Positions 28,678 through 37,180 of a stretch of 42,766 bases of DNA are shown piece after piece. Each line of letters begins with the position of its first letter. The stretch's first letter is position 1. The stretch lies in contig SFFE01000009.1 of NCBI GenBank assembly GCA_004556965.1, positions 1 to 42,766 of the forward strand. Reading direction: 5' to 3'. This DNA is from Clostridiales bacterium (lineage in GTDB: Bacteria; Bacillota; Clostridia; Oscillospirales; Oscillospiraceae). The position numbers and the translations under genes are program-made. Below the pieces are notes generated by a model. The model was given only the letters and a program-made list of their open reading frames with translations, did not search any database and was not told the origin of the DNA.

Positions 28678-29388
28678 TTATGCGCCGAGGTAGGCCTCTT
28701 TCACAGCGTCGTTCGCCAGCAGCTCGCTGCCGGTGCCGGTGAGCGTGATGCGGCCGGTTTCGAGCACGTAGCCAATATCGGCGATCTTCAGCGCCATGTT
28801 GGCGTTCTGCTCGATGAGCAGGATGGTAACGCCCTGCTTGTTGATCTCCTGAATGATGCCGAAAATGTCGCGCACGACCAGCGGCGCAAGGCCGAGGGAC
28901 GGCTCATCCATCATCAGCACGCGCGGGCGGCTCATGAGCGCGCGACCCACGGCGAGCATCTGCTGCTCGCCGCCGGAGAGCGTACCGCCGGCCTGCCAGC
29001 TGCGCTCCTTCAGGCGCGGGAACAGCTCGAACACCCAGTTCAGGTCATCCGTCAGATCGTCCTTACGGAGGTACGCGCCGATCTTGAGGTTTTCGAGTAC
29101 GGTCATGTCCGGGAAAATGCGGCGCCCCTCCGGCACGAGCGTGACCCCCTTGGTGACGATGGCGGTGGGATCCTTGCCGGTGATGTCCTCGCCCTGCAGC
29201 GAAATCGTTCCGCCGGCCGGCTTGACCAGACCCGCGATCGTGCGCAGCGTGGAGCTTTTCCCGGCGCCGTTGGAGCCGATGAGCGTGACGATCTCGCCCT
29301 CCGGAACGTCAAACGAAATGCCCTTGACGGCCTCGATGCCGCCGTAATTGACCTTGAGGTCGCTGATTTTCAGGATTGGTTCACTCAT
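28678..29388 (-). CDS. livF: Branched-chain amino-acid ABC transporter ATPase LivF
   Basis: One of the two ATPases of the importer. The 236-aa protein has Walker A GSNGAGKSS near residue 38, the signature LSGGEQQMLAVGRALM near 137, Walker B VLMMDEPSLGLAP, and the LIEQNANMAL segment typical of LivF. The start MSEPILK at 29388 overlaps the end of livG by 8 bases; an ATG-less longer frame upstream is inside livG. It is the last gene of the operon. Confidence 0.95.
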   Translation of the reverse strand: MSEPILKISDLKVNYGGIEAVKGISFDVPEGEIVTLIGSNGAGKSSTLRTIAGLVKPAGGTISLQGEDITGKDPTAIVTKGVTLVPEGRRIFPDMTVLENLKIGAYLRKDDLTDDLNWVFELFPRLKERSWQAGGTLSGGEQQMLAVGRALMSRPRVLMMDEPSLGLAPLVVRDIFGIIQEINKQGVTILLIEQNANMALKIADIGYVLETGRITLTGTGSELLANDAVKEAYLGA

Positions 29389-30223
29389 CTTCCACAACCC
29401 CCAGATAGGCATCGATAACGCGCTGGTTATTCTGAACGTCCTTCGGAACGCCCTGCGCGATCTCGCTGCCAAAGTCAATGACATAAATGTAATCGGAAAT
29501 CCGCATGACGAGGTCCATGTGGTGCTCGATCAGGAAGATCGTCAGGCCATACTTGTCGCGGATCTCGTGGATGAATCGGGCCAGCTCCTGCGTCTCCTGC
29601 GGGTTCATGCCGGCAGCCGGTTCGTCCAGCAGCAGCAGTTTCGGATTCGTCGCCAACGCACGCGCAATCTCCAGACGGCGCTGCAGGCCGTACGGCAGGC
29701 TGGTGGCGCGCTCATCCTTGTATTTGTCCAGCCCCTGCTCCACGAGGAGCGTCATGGTCTCCTCCCGCATCCGCTTTTCTTCCTTTGCGTTGCCGCGGAA
29801 GGTGGAGGAAAACACGTTCTGTTTGGCGCGCATGTGCTTTGCCGTGAGCACGTTTTCAAACACCGTCATGCTGCTCCAGAGGCGGATGTTCTGGAATGTG
29901 CGGGCGATGCCGAGCTTCGTGATCTTATCCGGCGTCGGGCTGACCACGTGGGTGTACAGCCCCTGGTTTTCGCCGGCGTAGGTCTTTTTCATCTTGCCGC
30001 GCGGATAGTTTTCCACGATGGTCTTGCCCATGAATTCGACCTTGCCGTTCGTCGGCTCATACACGCCGGTGATGCAGTTGAAAGCCGTGGTCTTGCCTGC
30101 GCCGTTCGGCCCGATGAGCGCGACGATCTTGCCCTCCGGAATGTCGATGGACAGGTTGTTCACCGCCACAACGCCGCCGAACTGCATCGTAATGTTTTCC
30201 ACGTGAAGCACATTTTCACTCAT
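29381..30223 (-). CDS. livG: Branched-chain amino-acid ABC transporter ATPase LivG
   Basis: The partner ATPase, 280 aa, with Walker A GPNGAGKTT near residue 38, signature SLPYGLQRRLEIARAL near 170, Walker B LLLLDEPAAGMNP and FLIEHHMDLVM, all characteristic of LivG. The start at 30223 has GGGAGGTG about eight bases upstream and overlaps livM by 8 bases. The same 8-base overlap is repeated at the livG-livF junction. Confidence 0.95.
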   Translation of the reverse strand: MSENVLHVENITMQFGGVVAVNNLSIDIPEGKIVALIGPNGAGKTTAFNCITGVYEPTNGKVEFMGKTIVENYPRGKMKKTYAGENQGLYTHVVSPTPDKITKLGIARTFQNIRLWSSMTVFENVLTAKHMRAKQNVFSSTFRGNAKEEKRMREETMTLLVEQGLDKYKDERATSLPYGLQRRLEIARALATNPKLLLLDEPAAGMNPQETQELARFIHEIRDKYGLTIFLIEHHMDLVMRISDYIYVIDFGSEIAQGVPKDVQNNQRVIDAYLGVVEDE

Positions 30224-31313
30224 CGTCTGCACCTCCCTTCGCCGGAGTCGCCTTTTTCCTGTGGAACAGATTCCGAAAGAAGTTTGCAATGGCATCCCAG
30301 CTAAACTCCTTGTCGCCCATAATGCCCGTGCGGAAGAACAGCACGACGATCATCAGGATGACGGAGAACACGACCATGCGGAAGCCGGTCTTGAGCAGCG
30401 GGACCGTGAACGTGCCGATCATCATCGGCTGGTCCAGGAAGCGCAGCCACCATTCGCGGCAGGCAATGACGAGGAATGCGGAAATGATGCTGCCGGTTAC
30501 GCTGCCCATACCGCCGATCACGACGATCAGCAGAATGAAATACGTCACCGCGATGGTGAAGGTCGTGGCCGACACCGCGCCGAGGTACATCGCCATGAGC
30601 GCGCCGCCAATGGCCGCGAAAAACGAGCTGATGATGAAAGAGATCTGCTTGTGCTTCGAGAGGTTAATGCCCATCGCCTCCGCTGCGACCTCGTCATCGC
30701 GTATCGCCTTGAAGGCGCGGCCATAGGACGAATTCAGCAGCAGGATGATGATAACGATGCAGACGATCGCCACGATGAAGATGCCGTAGTAGCTGGAAAA
30801 GCCGGGGATCTTGGTCAGACCCATCGAGCCGTTGGTCACGCGGTTGAGCGGCGAGGAGGCCGTCACGATGCGCACAACTTCCGCGAAGCCCAGCGTTGCA
30901 ATTGCCAGATAGTCGCTCTTGAGCTTCAAAACCGGAGCGCCGATAATCGCGGCAAACAGCGCGCCGACCAGTCCCGCAACCAGCAGCGCGACCGGGATCG
31001 GAAGCTGCAGGTTCGCCAGCCAATCCGCCACACCGTAGAGGTAATACACGCCGGGTCTGGCGGAGACCGGAATCGTCAAAATTGCATAGGTATAGGCTCC
31101 GAGCGTCATGAAGCCCGCCTGGCCGAGCGAAAACAGGCCGGTAAAGCCGTTGCACAGGTTCATGGACACCGCGATCAGCGCGTAAATGACGCCGAGCTGC
31201 AGCACCGTGCGGAACATGGACGACGTCGGCAGCGCTTCGCCTGCATAGATGATGATGCCCGCGATGGCAAGCAGGCCGATCACCGAACAAATGATTTTCG
31301 TCTTTTTACGCAT
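30216..31313 (-). CDS. livM: Branched-chain amino-acid ABC transporter permease LivM
   Basis: A 365-aa permease with about nine helices, the NGFTGLFSLGQAGFMTLGAY motif near residue 50, and the cytoplasmic coupling loop with GRAFKAIRDDEVAAEAMGI near 210, as in LivM. A charged tail of about 45 residues follows the last helix. The ATG at 31313 is preferred, with AAGGTG five bases upstream; a GTG six bases earlier (31319) is possible. The start lies right at the livH stop. Confidence 0.94.
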   Translation of the reverse strand: MRKKTKIICSVIGLLAIAGIIIYAGEALPTSSMFRTVLQLGVIYALIAVSMNLCNGFTGLFSLGQAGFMTLGAYTYAILTIPVSARPGVYYLYGVADWLANLQLPIPVALLVAGLVGALFAAIIGAPVLKLKSDYLAIATLGFAEVVRIVTASSPLNRVTNGSMGLTKIPGFSSYYGIFIVAIVCIVIIILLLNSSYGRAFKAIRDDEVAAEAMGINLSKHKQISFIISSFFAAIGGALMAMYLGAVSATTFTIAVTYFILLIVVIGGMGSVTGSIISAFLVIACREWWLRFLDQPMMIGTFTVPLLKTGFRMVVFSVILMIVVLFFRTGIMGDKEFSWDAIANFFRNLFHRKKATPAKGGADDE

Positions 31314-31315
31314 GC

Positions 31316-32203
31316 TCACACCTTCTCTTTCAGCTTCTCGCCAAACAGGCCGGTGGGACGCACCAGAAGCACGACGATCAGGATGACGAACGTGATCGCA
31401 TCACTGAATTCCGAATAGGCGCTGGCCTTGATGAAGGTCTCGCAGATGCCGATCAAAAAGCCGCCGACCAGCGCGCCGGGGATCGAGCCGATGCCGCCGA
31501 ACACCGCCGCAACAAAGCACTTCAGGCCGGGCAGCGAGCCCGCCAGCGGATAGACCGAGGAGCGCGGAATGAAATACAGCACCGAGCCGATCGCCGCAAG
31601 CCCGCAGCCGATGGCAAACGTGAAGCTGATGACACGATTGATGCGGATACCCATGAGACGGGCCGTCTCAAAGTCTCTCGACACCGCGCGCATCGCCATA
31701 CCGACCTTTGTCTTCTTAATCAGGGCGACAAGACCGACTACGATCAGCACAGTCAGGATTGGTGTGATAAACGTGACCAGCATTGTGGAGATGCTTCCAA
31801 GCTGAACCGTTTTGCTCAAAAAGCCCATTTCCGCCGCCGGGTAGCCCTTCGGCTGGGCAGAGAACAGATAGGTCGCAAAGTTTTGCAGGAAGTAGGACAC
31901 GCCAATGGCGGAGATCATGACCGACATACGCGGCGCGCTGCGCAGCGGCTTATAAGCAACTTTCTCTATGATAACACCGAGCAGAACGGTGAACACAATC
32001 ACAAGGATGATGGATATGTACCACGGAATCAGCAGGTCTGTCATGCAGATAATCATGAAATAGCCTGCCATCATAAAAATATCGCCATGTGCGAAGTTGA
32101 TCAGGCGGAGAATGCCGTAGACCATGGTGTAGCCGATGGCGATCAGCGCATAGATACTGCCGATGGACAGGCCATTGAGACAGTTCTGTAAAAATGCTGT
32201 CAT
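31316..32203 (-). CDS. livH: Branched-chain amino-acid ABC transporter permease LivH
   Basis: A 295-aa permease with about eight helices, NGLSIGSIYALIAIGYTMVY at the N-terminus, LRLINFAHGDIFMMAGY near residue 35, and the coupling segment GMAMRAVSRDFETARLMGI near 175, all LivH hallmarks. A G-rich ribosome site (CAGGGGG) precedes the ATG. It is the first gene after the livK terminator and opens the tightly overlapping HMGF block. Confidence 0.95.
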   Translation of the reverse strand: MTAFLQNCLNGLSIGSIYALIAIGYTMVYGILRLINFAHGDIFMMAGYFMIICMTDLLIPWYISIILVIVFTVLLGVIIEKVAYKPLRSAPRMSVMISAIGVSYFLQNFATYLFSAQPKGYPAAEMGFLSKTVQLGSISTMLVTFITPILTVLIVVGLVALIKKTKVGMAMRAVSRDFETARLMGIRINRVISFTFAIGCGLAAIGSVLYFIPRSSVYPLAGSLPGLKCFVAAVFGGIGSIPGALVGGFLIGICETFIKASAYSEFSDAITFVILIVVLLVRPTGLFGEKLKEKV

Positions 32204-32277
32204 GGAAAAACCCCCTGTTTTTCAGGTGTTTGGCTGGAAAAAATCTTTCTATTCTGGGGCGCTGAGGAAACGGAAAA

Positions 32278-32307
32278 GCAAATCGGCGAGTTGCCCCGCC
32301 GATTTGC
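32278..32307 (-). terminator. Intergenic terminator between livK and livHMGF
   Basis: GCAAATCGGCG and CGCCGATTTGC form an 11-bp stem 44 bases after the livK stop, with TTTTCCG following on the minus strand. It probably lets most transcripts stop after livK while some read on into the permease genes. Confidence 0.8.
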
Positions 32308-32350
32308 ATGGTGTCGGTTAGTGGGTTGCTATTGTTTTCAGCGGGCAGGC

Positions 32351-33586
32351 TTACTTTGCCTCGGTGAACTTACCGTCGGAGCCCTGGAAGCCTACCAGCG
32401 TCATCTTGCCATCCACAAAGGATTCGATGAACGCAACATCCTTGTCCGCATCGCCGTTTTCGTCAAACTTGATGCCGCCAGTCACGCCAGTGAATTCCAG
32501 CTTCGCGAGCGCGTCGCGCACAGCAACAGAAGTGACCTCACCATCCAGCGTCTTGAGCGCTTCGATGACAGCCATGTAAGCATCATAGCCCAGAGCAGAG
32601 ACGGATGCAATCACATCGCTGCCGCTGTTGAGCTTCAGATTCTCGGGATCGCCATTCAGATAAGCCTGAAAACCGGTGACGAAATCAGCAGCAGCCTCGT
32701 CGTCAGCGGAGAAGAACGTGGAGTAGAAAACATCGTTGCAGCTCTCCGCGCCGGCATTCGACACGATGGTTGCGTTCTGCCAGGTGTCGCCCGCCATGAT
32801 CGGGCAGGTGATGCCCATATCACGCGCCTGCTTGATGATCAGGCCGGCAGTGACGATGGAGGACGGGATGAACAGGACTTCCGGATTGGCCGCCTTGGCA
32901 GCGGTCAGAAGCGCATTGAAGTCCGTCTCGTTGGTGTTGTAGGTCGCCTCGTTCACAACTTGACCGCCAAGCTTCTCATAAGCAGCCTTGAAGTAGCCGC
33001 CGAGGCCGGTGGAATAGTCGTCGCCGTTCTGCGTGATAATCGCAGCGGTCTTGCACGCCTTGGTCGCATATGCAAAGTTCGCCATGACTTCGCCCTGGAA
33101 CGGATCAAGGAAGCAGACGCGGAAGTAGTAGTCGTTGCCGAGCGTAACCTGCGGATTCGTGCAGGAGCAGCCAATGGCGGGAATCTTCGCGGACGCGAAA
33201 GTTTCACCAGCCGCGATCGACACGCCGGAGCCATAGGAGCCGAGCACTGCAATGACCTGCTGGCTCACAAGCTGCTGGGCAGCGGTAACAGCCTGCGTCT
33301 TATCCGACTGATTGTCGACCTCAACGAGCTCTACCTTATACTCCTTACCGCCGATGGTGACAGTCGGAGCGACAGTCTTCGCATAGCGGATGCCAAGCAC
33401 TTCCTGCATGCCGCCAGCGCCGTTTTCGCCAGTTGCAGGCTCAAAGACGCCGATTTTAATGGTGTCGCCATCAACGACGACGCCCTTGTCGGCAACATCA
33501 TCGCCGCCATTCTCGGGCTTCTCGCCGCAGGCGCACAGTGCGAACACCATAACCAGCGCGAGGACGAGCGCAATTGCTTTTTTCAT
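32351..33586 (-). CDS. livK: Branched-chain amino-acid-binding lipoprotein
   Basis: The extracellular receptor that captures the substrate and delivers it to LivHM. The 411-aa protein has a signal peptide with lipobox Leu-Cys-Ala-Cys (lipid on Cys20) and a periplasmic-binding type 1 fold (IKIGVFEPATGENG, VEVDNQSDKTQAVTAAQQL, GCSCTNPQVTLGNDYYFRV, IITQNGDDYSTG). The exact substrate cannot be told; Leu, Ile, Val or another amino acid is possible. The start at 33586 has GAGGAGG eight bases upstream. It has its own strong promoter and a structured leader. Confidence 0.93.
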   Translation of the reverse strand: MKKAIALVLALVMVFALCACGEKPENGGDDVADKGVVVDGDTIKIGVFEPATGENGAGGMQEVLGIRYAKTVAPTVTIGGKEYKVELVEVDNQSDKTQAVTAAQQLVSQQVIAVLGSYGSGVSIAAGETFASAKIPAIGCSCTNPQVTLGNDYYFRVCFLDPFQGEVMANFAYATKACKTAAIITQNGDDYSTGLGGYFKAAYEKLGGQVVNEATYNTNETDFNALLTAAKAANPEVLFIPSSIVTAGLIIKQARDMGITCPIMAGDTWQNATIVSNAGAESCNDVFYSTFFSADDEAAADFVTGFQAYLNGDPENLKLNSGSDVIASVSALGYDAYMAVIEALKTLDGEVTSVAVRDALAKLEFTGVTGGIKFDENGDADKDVAFIESFVDGKMTLVGFQGSDGKFTEAK

Positions 33587-33619
33587 TTTGAAATTCCTCC
33601 TCAAATTACGTCGTTCAGG

Positions 33620-33646
33620 CAAATGTCCGCATCAAGTGGACATTTG
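33620..33646 (-). promoter_or_regulatory. Stem-loop in the livK leader
   Basis: CAAATGTCC (33620-33628) and GGACATTTG (33638-33646) form a perfect 9-bp stem with a nine-base loop, between the transcription start and the ribosome site. No T-run follows. It may stabilise the abundant livK message or bind a regulator. Confidence 0.5.
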
Positions 33647-33666
33647 TCCTCACGATTTATGCAGAA

Positions 33667-33695
33667 ATTATACTATTAATTTTCTGAAATTGCAA
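33667..33695 (-). promoter_or_regulatory. Strong promoter of livK
   Basis: On the minus strand TTGCAA (33690-33695), 17 bases, then a perfect TATAAT (33667-33672). It lies in the AT-rich gap between tmcAL and livK, showing that livK does not depend on read-through from tmcAL. Confidence 0.88.
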
Positions 33696-33748
33696 TATGA
33701 AATTTCATAAACCTGTAACATTTCGGGATTTTGTGCCTGTGCAAAGCG

Positions 33749-34948
33749 TCAAAGCAGGAACGGCGACCGCCGCCAGTCCCCGCCGCAGCGCCGTTCCTCG
33801 CGCGCGCCGTAGCCGAGGACATAAAGGTCATGCGCGTCGGCAGACAGCTCAAACAGCGCGGCGACCTCTTCCGGGAGGCTCCGGGCTGCGGCGGGCTTTG
33901 TGATGACCGGCAGCGCGCATTTCTCGTCCATCTCCCGCAAAAGCGCACGCCCCTCTCCGCTTGCCGCCAGCACCCGGACATACGGCGGCGTGCCGTCCGC
34001 CATCCCTTTCGTGACGCCGAGCGCGGCGCACATCGTCATGCGCCGGATGCGCGCGAGCGCATAGCGCTTCGATTTGGCCGCAGCCAGCACAGCGTCGAGC
34101 GTGGCCTCCTCATGCGCAGCGCGGTGCAGGGCGTTTCCAAGCCCCTCTTCCGCGTCCGGCAGAGCGGCGTATGCTGCCCGGTCCAGCATCCGCAGCCGTG
34201 ACAGGAGCGCAATCTCCAGATTCTCCGGCAGCACCGGACCGCAGCCAAGCTTCTCCTCACGGGCGTACACCGCCGCGGCCTCCTCCGGCACGTACCCGGA
34301 AACATCCCGTCCCGCGCCGAGAAACGTGCGCAGCTCCGACGCCGAACGAAAGCGCCCCCTTCCCGCCTGATCGTGCTGTGCGCCGGTGCGCAGCATTGTC
34401 ACCGGGCGCAGGTTCAGACGCTGGTCGTAGATGGCCTTCAGATATTCCACTGCCAAAATGTTGTTCGGTGCATCCAGCAGCTCCGCCAGAGCGCCGACGC
34501 GGCGTGCGACCGCTCTCTGCCGCGCCGCGGCAAACGGCACGCCGCCCTGCAGCTCAGCGCGGATATCCGCCCCCAGCGACGGGTCGAGCAGCGCCTCCGC
34601 CACCGTTTGCAGCGGCTCAATCTCGCCGCACTCGCTGCCGAAGCTCAGGTGCGTCACAACGCCGAGGCTCCCCAGCAGCCCGACCGCGCCGCGCGCAAAT
34701 CCCTCCGCCGAGGCGAGCGACCACGGCAGCGGCAGCTCCAGCACCAGATCCACGCCGCAGCGCACCGCGGCCTCCGCGCGCGCAAATTTCGAATAGACCG
34801 CCGGCGTGCCGCGCTGGGCAAAGTCGCCGGACATGACGCACACGACGGGACACGCCGCGCCGAGGATGGCGCGCGTTTCCTCCAGATGCAGCGCGTGTCC
34901 GTTATGAAACGGGTTGTATTCCGCTACGATTCCGATGACATTTCGCAT
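33749..34948 (-). CDS. tmcAL: tRNA(Met) cytidine acetate ligase TmcAL
   Basis: Forms N4-acetylcytidine at the wobble position of elongator tRNA-Met using acetate and ATP. The 399-aa protein (YlbM family) has the nucleotidyltransferase motif VAEYNPFHNGHALHL at residues 8-22, CVMSGDFAQRGTPAVYSKFARA near 38, and VDLVLELP near 66. AGAGGGGG is five bases upstream of the ATG. It is transcribed divergently from ackA, which fits the known genomic link between this acetate-using enzyme and acetate metabolism genes. Confidence 0.93.
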   Translation of the reverse strand: MRNVIGIVAEYNPFHNGHALHLEETRAILGAACPVVCVMSGDFAQRGTPAVYSKFARAEAAVRCGVDLVLELPLPWSLASAEGFARGAVGLLGSLGVVTHLSFGSECGEIEPLQTVAEALLDPSLGADIRAELQGGVPFAAARQRAVARRVGALAELLDAPNNILAVEYLKAIYDQRLNLRPVTMLRTGAQHDQAGRGRFRSASELRTFLGAGRDVSGYVPEEAAAVYAREEKLGCGPVLPENLEIALLSRLRMLDRAAYAALPDAEEGLGNALHRAAHEEATLDAVLAAAKSKRYALARIRRMTMCAALGVTKGMADGTPPYVRVLAASGEGRALLREMDEKCALPVITKPAAARSLPEEVAALFELSADAHDLYVLGYGAREERRCGGDWRRSPFLL

Positions 34949-34975
34949 TTTTGCCCCCTCTTTCTGAAAAAACGC

Positions 34976-35003
34976 TTGCGTTTTGTGGGAAACCGGTTAA
35001 AAT
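34976..35003 (+). promoter_or_regulatory. Putative promoter of ackA
   Basis: TTGCGT (34976-34981), 16 bases, TAAAAT (34998-35003), about 80 bases before the ackA ATG. I could not assign a clear tmcAL promoter on the other strand. Confidence 0.6.
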
Positions 35004-35085
35004 GTAAATGTTATGGCATACTGTGTTCATAATACCGTTGTTTTGAATTTTTTACAATACCATTAGATAAGAAAGGATTCTGAGT

Positions 35086-36282
35086 ATGAAAATTCTTGTC
35101 ATCAACGCCGGCAGCTCCTCCCTGAAGTATCAGCTGATCGACATGGAGACCGAGTCGGTCCTGGCCAAGGGCCTGTGCGAGCGCATCGGCATCGACGGTC
35201 ATCTGAAACACACCCCGCTCATCGGCGGCAAGCCCGTGTTTGACGAAGACCTCGCAATGCCCACGCATTCTGAAGCCATCGCCGCTGTTATCGACAAGCT
35301 GACGAGCGCCGAGTACGGCGTGGTCGCCTCGATGAAGGAAATCGACGCAGTCGGCCACCGTGTCGTCCACGGCGGTGAGAAGTTCGCTTCCTCCGTGAAG
35401 ATCGACGACGCCGTCATGGCCGCGCTGGAGGAGTGCATTCCATTCGCGCCGCTGCACAATCCCGCCAACATCACCGGCATCGAAGCCTGCCGCAAGGTCA
35501 TGGGCGACGTGCCGATGGTCGCCGTGTTCGACACCGCGTTCCACCAGACCATGCCCGGCAAGGCTTATATGTACGCCATCCCGTATGAATATTACCAGAA
35601 CGATGGCATCCGCCGCTACGGTTTCCACGGCACCAGCCACCGCTATGTGTCCGCCCGCTGCGCGGAGCTGATGGGCAAGCCCATCGAGGAGTTGAAGCTC
35701 ATCTCCTGCCACATGGGCAACGGCAGCTCCATCTGCGCGATCGACGGCGGCAAGTGCGTCGACACCTCCATGGGCTTCACCCCGCTGGTCGGTCTGCCGA
35801 TGGGCACCCGCTGCGGTGATCTGGACAGCGGCGTCATCCAGTTCATTATGAATAAGTATGGCATCGGCATCGACGAGATGCTGAACATCCTCAACAAGAA
35901 GTCCGGCGTGCTGGGCGTTTCCGGCGTGTCCTCCGACTTCCGCGATCTCGACGCCGCCGCGGCTGAAGGCAACGACCGCGCACAGCTCGCGCTCGACATG
36001 TTCCACTACTGGGTCGCCAAAGTCGCCGGCTCCTACGTCGCCGCGATGAACGGTGTGGACGCCATCATCTTTACCGCCGGCGTCGGAGAGAACTCCAAGT
36101 CCTCCCGCGCCGCCATCGCCGAATACTTCGGCTATCTGGGCGTCACCATCGACCCCGAGGCCAACGCCAAGCGCGGCGAAGACATCATGATCTCCACCCC
36201 TGACTCCAAGGTCAAGGTGTTCGTCATCCCGACGAACGAGGAGCTCGTCATCGCCCGCGATACCAAGGCCATCTGCGGCTGA
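35086..36282 (+). CDS. ackA: Acetate kinase
   Basis: Makes ATP and acetate from acetyl phosphate, the energy-yielding end of acetate fermentation. The 398-aa protein has all family motifs: NAGSSSLKYQLID at 7-19, GHRVVHGGEKF near 85, FHGTSHRYVSAR near 180, SCHMGNGSSICAIDGG near 207, and FTAGVGENS near 325. AAAGGA lies eight bases upstream. Phosphotransacetylase is not adjacent. The gene ends at a strong GC terminator. Confidence 0.97.
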   Translation: MKILVINAGSSSLKYQLIDMETESVLAKGLCERIGIDGHLKHTPLIGGKPVFDEDLAMPTHSEAIAAVIDKLTSAEYGVVASMKEIDAVGHRVVHGGEKFASSVKIDDAVMAALEECIPFAPLHNPANITGIEACRKVMGDVPMVAVFDTAFHQTMPGKAYMYAIPYEYYQNDGIRRYGFHGTSHRYVSARCAELMGKPIEELKLISCHMGNGSSICAIDGGKCVDTSMGFTPLVGLPMGTRCGDLDSGVIQFIMNKYGIGIDEMLNILNKKSGVLGVSGVSSDFRDLDAAAAEGNDRAQLALDMFHYWVAKVAGSYVAAMNGVDAIIFTAGVGENSKSSRAAIAEYFGYLGVTIDPEANAKRGEDIMISTPDSKVKVFVIPTNEELVIARDTKAICG

Positions 36283-36304
36283 GTTTCCAATATCAAAAAT
36301 CCTG

Positions 36305-36338
36305 AACCCCCGCCTCTGCACATGCAGAGGCGGGGGTT
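36305..36338 (+). terminator. Terminator of ackA
   Basis: A perfect inverted repeat of about 16 bp (AACCCCCGCCTCTGCA and its complement) lies 23 bases after the ackA stop, with TTGTTTTTTT some ten bases further. Confidence 0.85.
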
Positions 36339-36390
36339 GGTTGCATCTTGTTTTTTTGGCGCAGTGCGTTGAATTTTCAGCAAAAACTCC

Positions 36391-36419
36391 TTGACAATGC
36401 CTGTCCTGAATGATAAAAT
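36391..36419 (+). promoter_or_regulatory. Strong promoter of rplU-rpmA
   Basis: A perfect TTGACA (36391-36396), 17 bases, then TAAAAT (36414-36419), placing the transcript start at the beginning of the L21 leader. Confidence 0.93.
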
Positions 36420-36423
36420 ATCA

Positions 36424-36506
36424 AGGCCGCATTGAGTGGGCATGCAAGCGAAGCGCAACTTCCGCCCACGAGAGCGAGACTCTTACAGAGAGGCAGGTGC
36501 AACGAG
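36424..36506 (+). ncRNA. L21 ribosomal-protein leader
   Basis: The leader reads GGCCGCATTGAGTGGGCATG, then GAAGCGCAACTTCCGCCCAC and GAGAGGCAGGTGCAA. This matches the Firmicutes L21 leader family as I know it: a GTGGGC/GCCCAC pairing around a conserved core, then GAGGCAGGTGCAA at the ribosome site. It is thought to be bound by a ribosomal protein for feedback control. Confidence 0.9.
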
Positions 36507-36821
36507 TTGAAGCACGCTATCATTGAAACCGGCGGCAAGCAGTACCGCGTGGCCGAGGGCGACGTGATCTTCGTTGAGAAGCTGGACGTCGAGGCTGGCG
36601 AGGCCGTGAAGTTTGACCGCGTTCTGGCGATCATCGACGATGAGGGCTCCGTGTTCGGCAAGCCCATGGTGGACGGCGCGACCGTCTCCGCGAACGTCGT
36701 GAAAAACGGCAAGAGCAAGAAGATTCGCGTTTACAAGATGAAGCCGAAAAAGGGCTACCGCAGAACGCAGGGTCACAGACAGCCGTATACCAAGGTTCAG
36801 ATCGAGTCGATCAACGCTTAA
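36507..36821 (+). CDS. rplU: Large-subunit ribosomal protein bL21
   Basis: A 104-aa structural protein of the 50S subunit, with IIETGGKQYRVAEGD at the N-terminus and the C-terminal KKGYRRTQGHRQPYTKVQI. I set the start at the TTG codon 36507, because the family begins exactly here and AGGCAGGTG is just upstream as part of the leader; an earlier in-frame ATG at 36432 lies inside the leader RNA. It is followed 43 bases on by rpmA with no intervening prp gene. Confidence 0.95.
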   Translation: MKHAIIETGGKQYRVAEGDVIFVEKLDVEAGEAVKFDRVLAIIDDEGSVFGKPMVDGATVSANVVKNGKSKKIRVYKMKPKKGYRRTQGHRQPYTKVQIESINA

Positions 36822-36864
36822 TTATTCCGCATCCTGATTTTGACACGTGGAGGTGTTATCTGAA

Positions 36865-37128
36865 ATGGCACATAAAAAAGGCATGGGTTCCACCAAGAAC
36901 GGCCGCGACAGTGAGTCGAAGCGCCTTGGTCCCAAGAGAGCCGATGGTCAGTTTGTTCTGGCCGGCAACATCCTCGTCAGACAGCGCGGAACGAAAATCC
37001 ACCCCGGCACCAACGTCGGCAAGGGAAAAGACGACACGCTGTTCGCCCTCGTGGACGGTGTCGTAAAGTTCGAGCGCAAGGGCAAGGATCGCAAGCAGGT
37101 TTCTGTTTACGAAGAGATTGCACAGTAA
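36865..37128 (+). CDS. rpmA: Large-subunit ribosomal protein bL27, without cleavable N-terminal extension
   Basis: An 87-aa protein whose N-terminus reaches the peptidyl-transferase centre. The sequence starts MAHKKGMGSTKNGRDS, like the Gram-negative form. Many Firmicutes instead carry an extra about 9-residue stretch ending in Phe-Phe-Ala or Leu-Phe-Ala that the protease Prp must remove. GGAGGTG lies nine bases upstream of the ATG at 36865; the in-frame codons before it do not encode the extension. A terminator follows. Confidence 0.95.
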   Translation: MAHKKGMGSTKNGRDSESKRLGPKRADGQFVLAGNILVRQRGTKIHPGTNVGKGKDDTLFALVDGVVKFERKGKDRKQVSVYEEIAQ

Positions 37129-37131
37129 TTC

Positions 37132-37162
37132 AAAGGGGTGGGCGTGACGCCCGCCCCTTTTT
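37132..37162 (+). terminator. Terminator after rpmA
   Basis: AAAGGGG-T-GGGCG and CGCCC-GCCCCTTT pair with one bulge and are followed by TTTTTCC, four bases after the rpmA stop. It separates rplU-rpmA from obgE, probably partially. Confidence 0.87.
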
Positions 37163-37180
37163 CCATTTGGGAGAAATCTG

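Noticed and set aside
34969..34984. AAAACGC-TT-GCGTTTT palindrome between tmcAL and ackA
   Set aside because: The loop would be two bases and it overlaps the ackA -35 region; more likely a chance palindrome than an attenuator.
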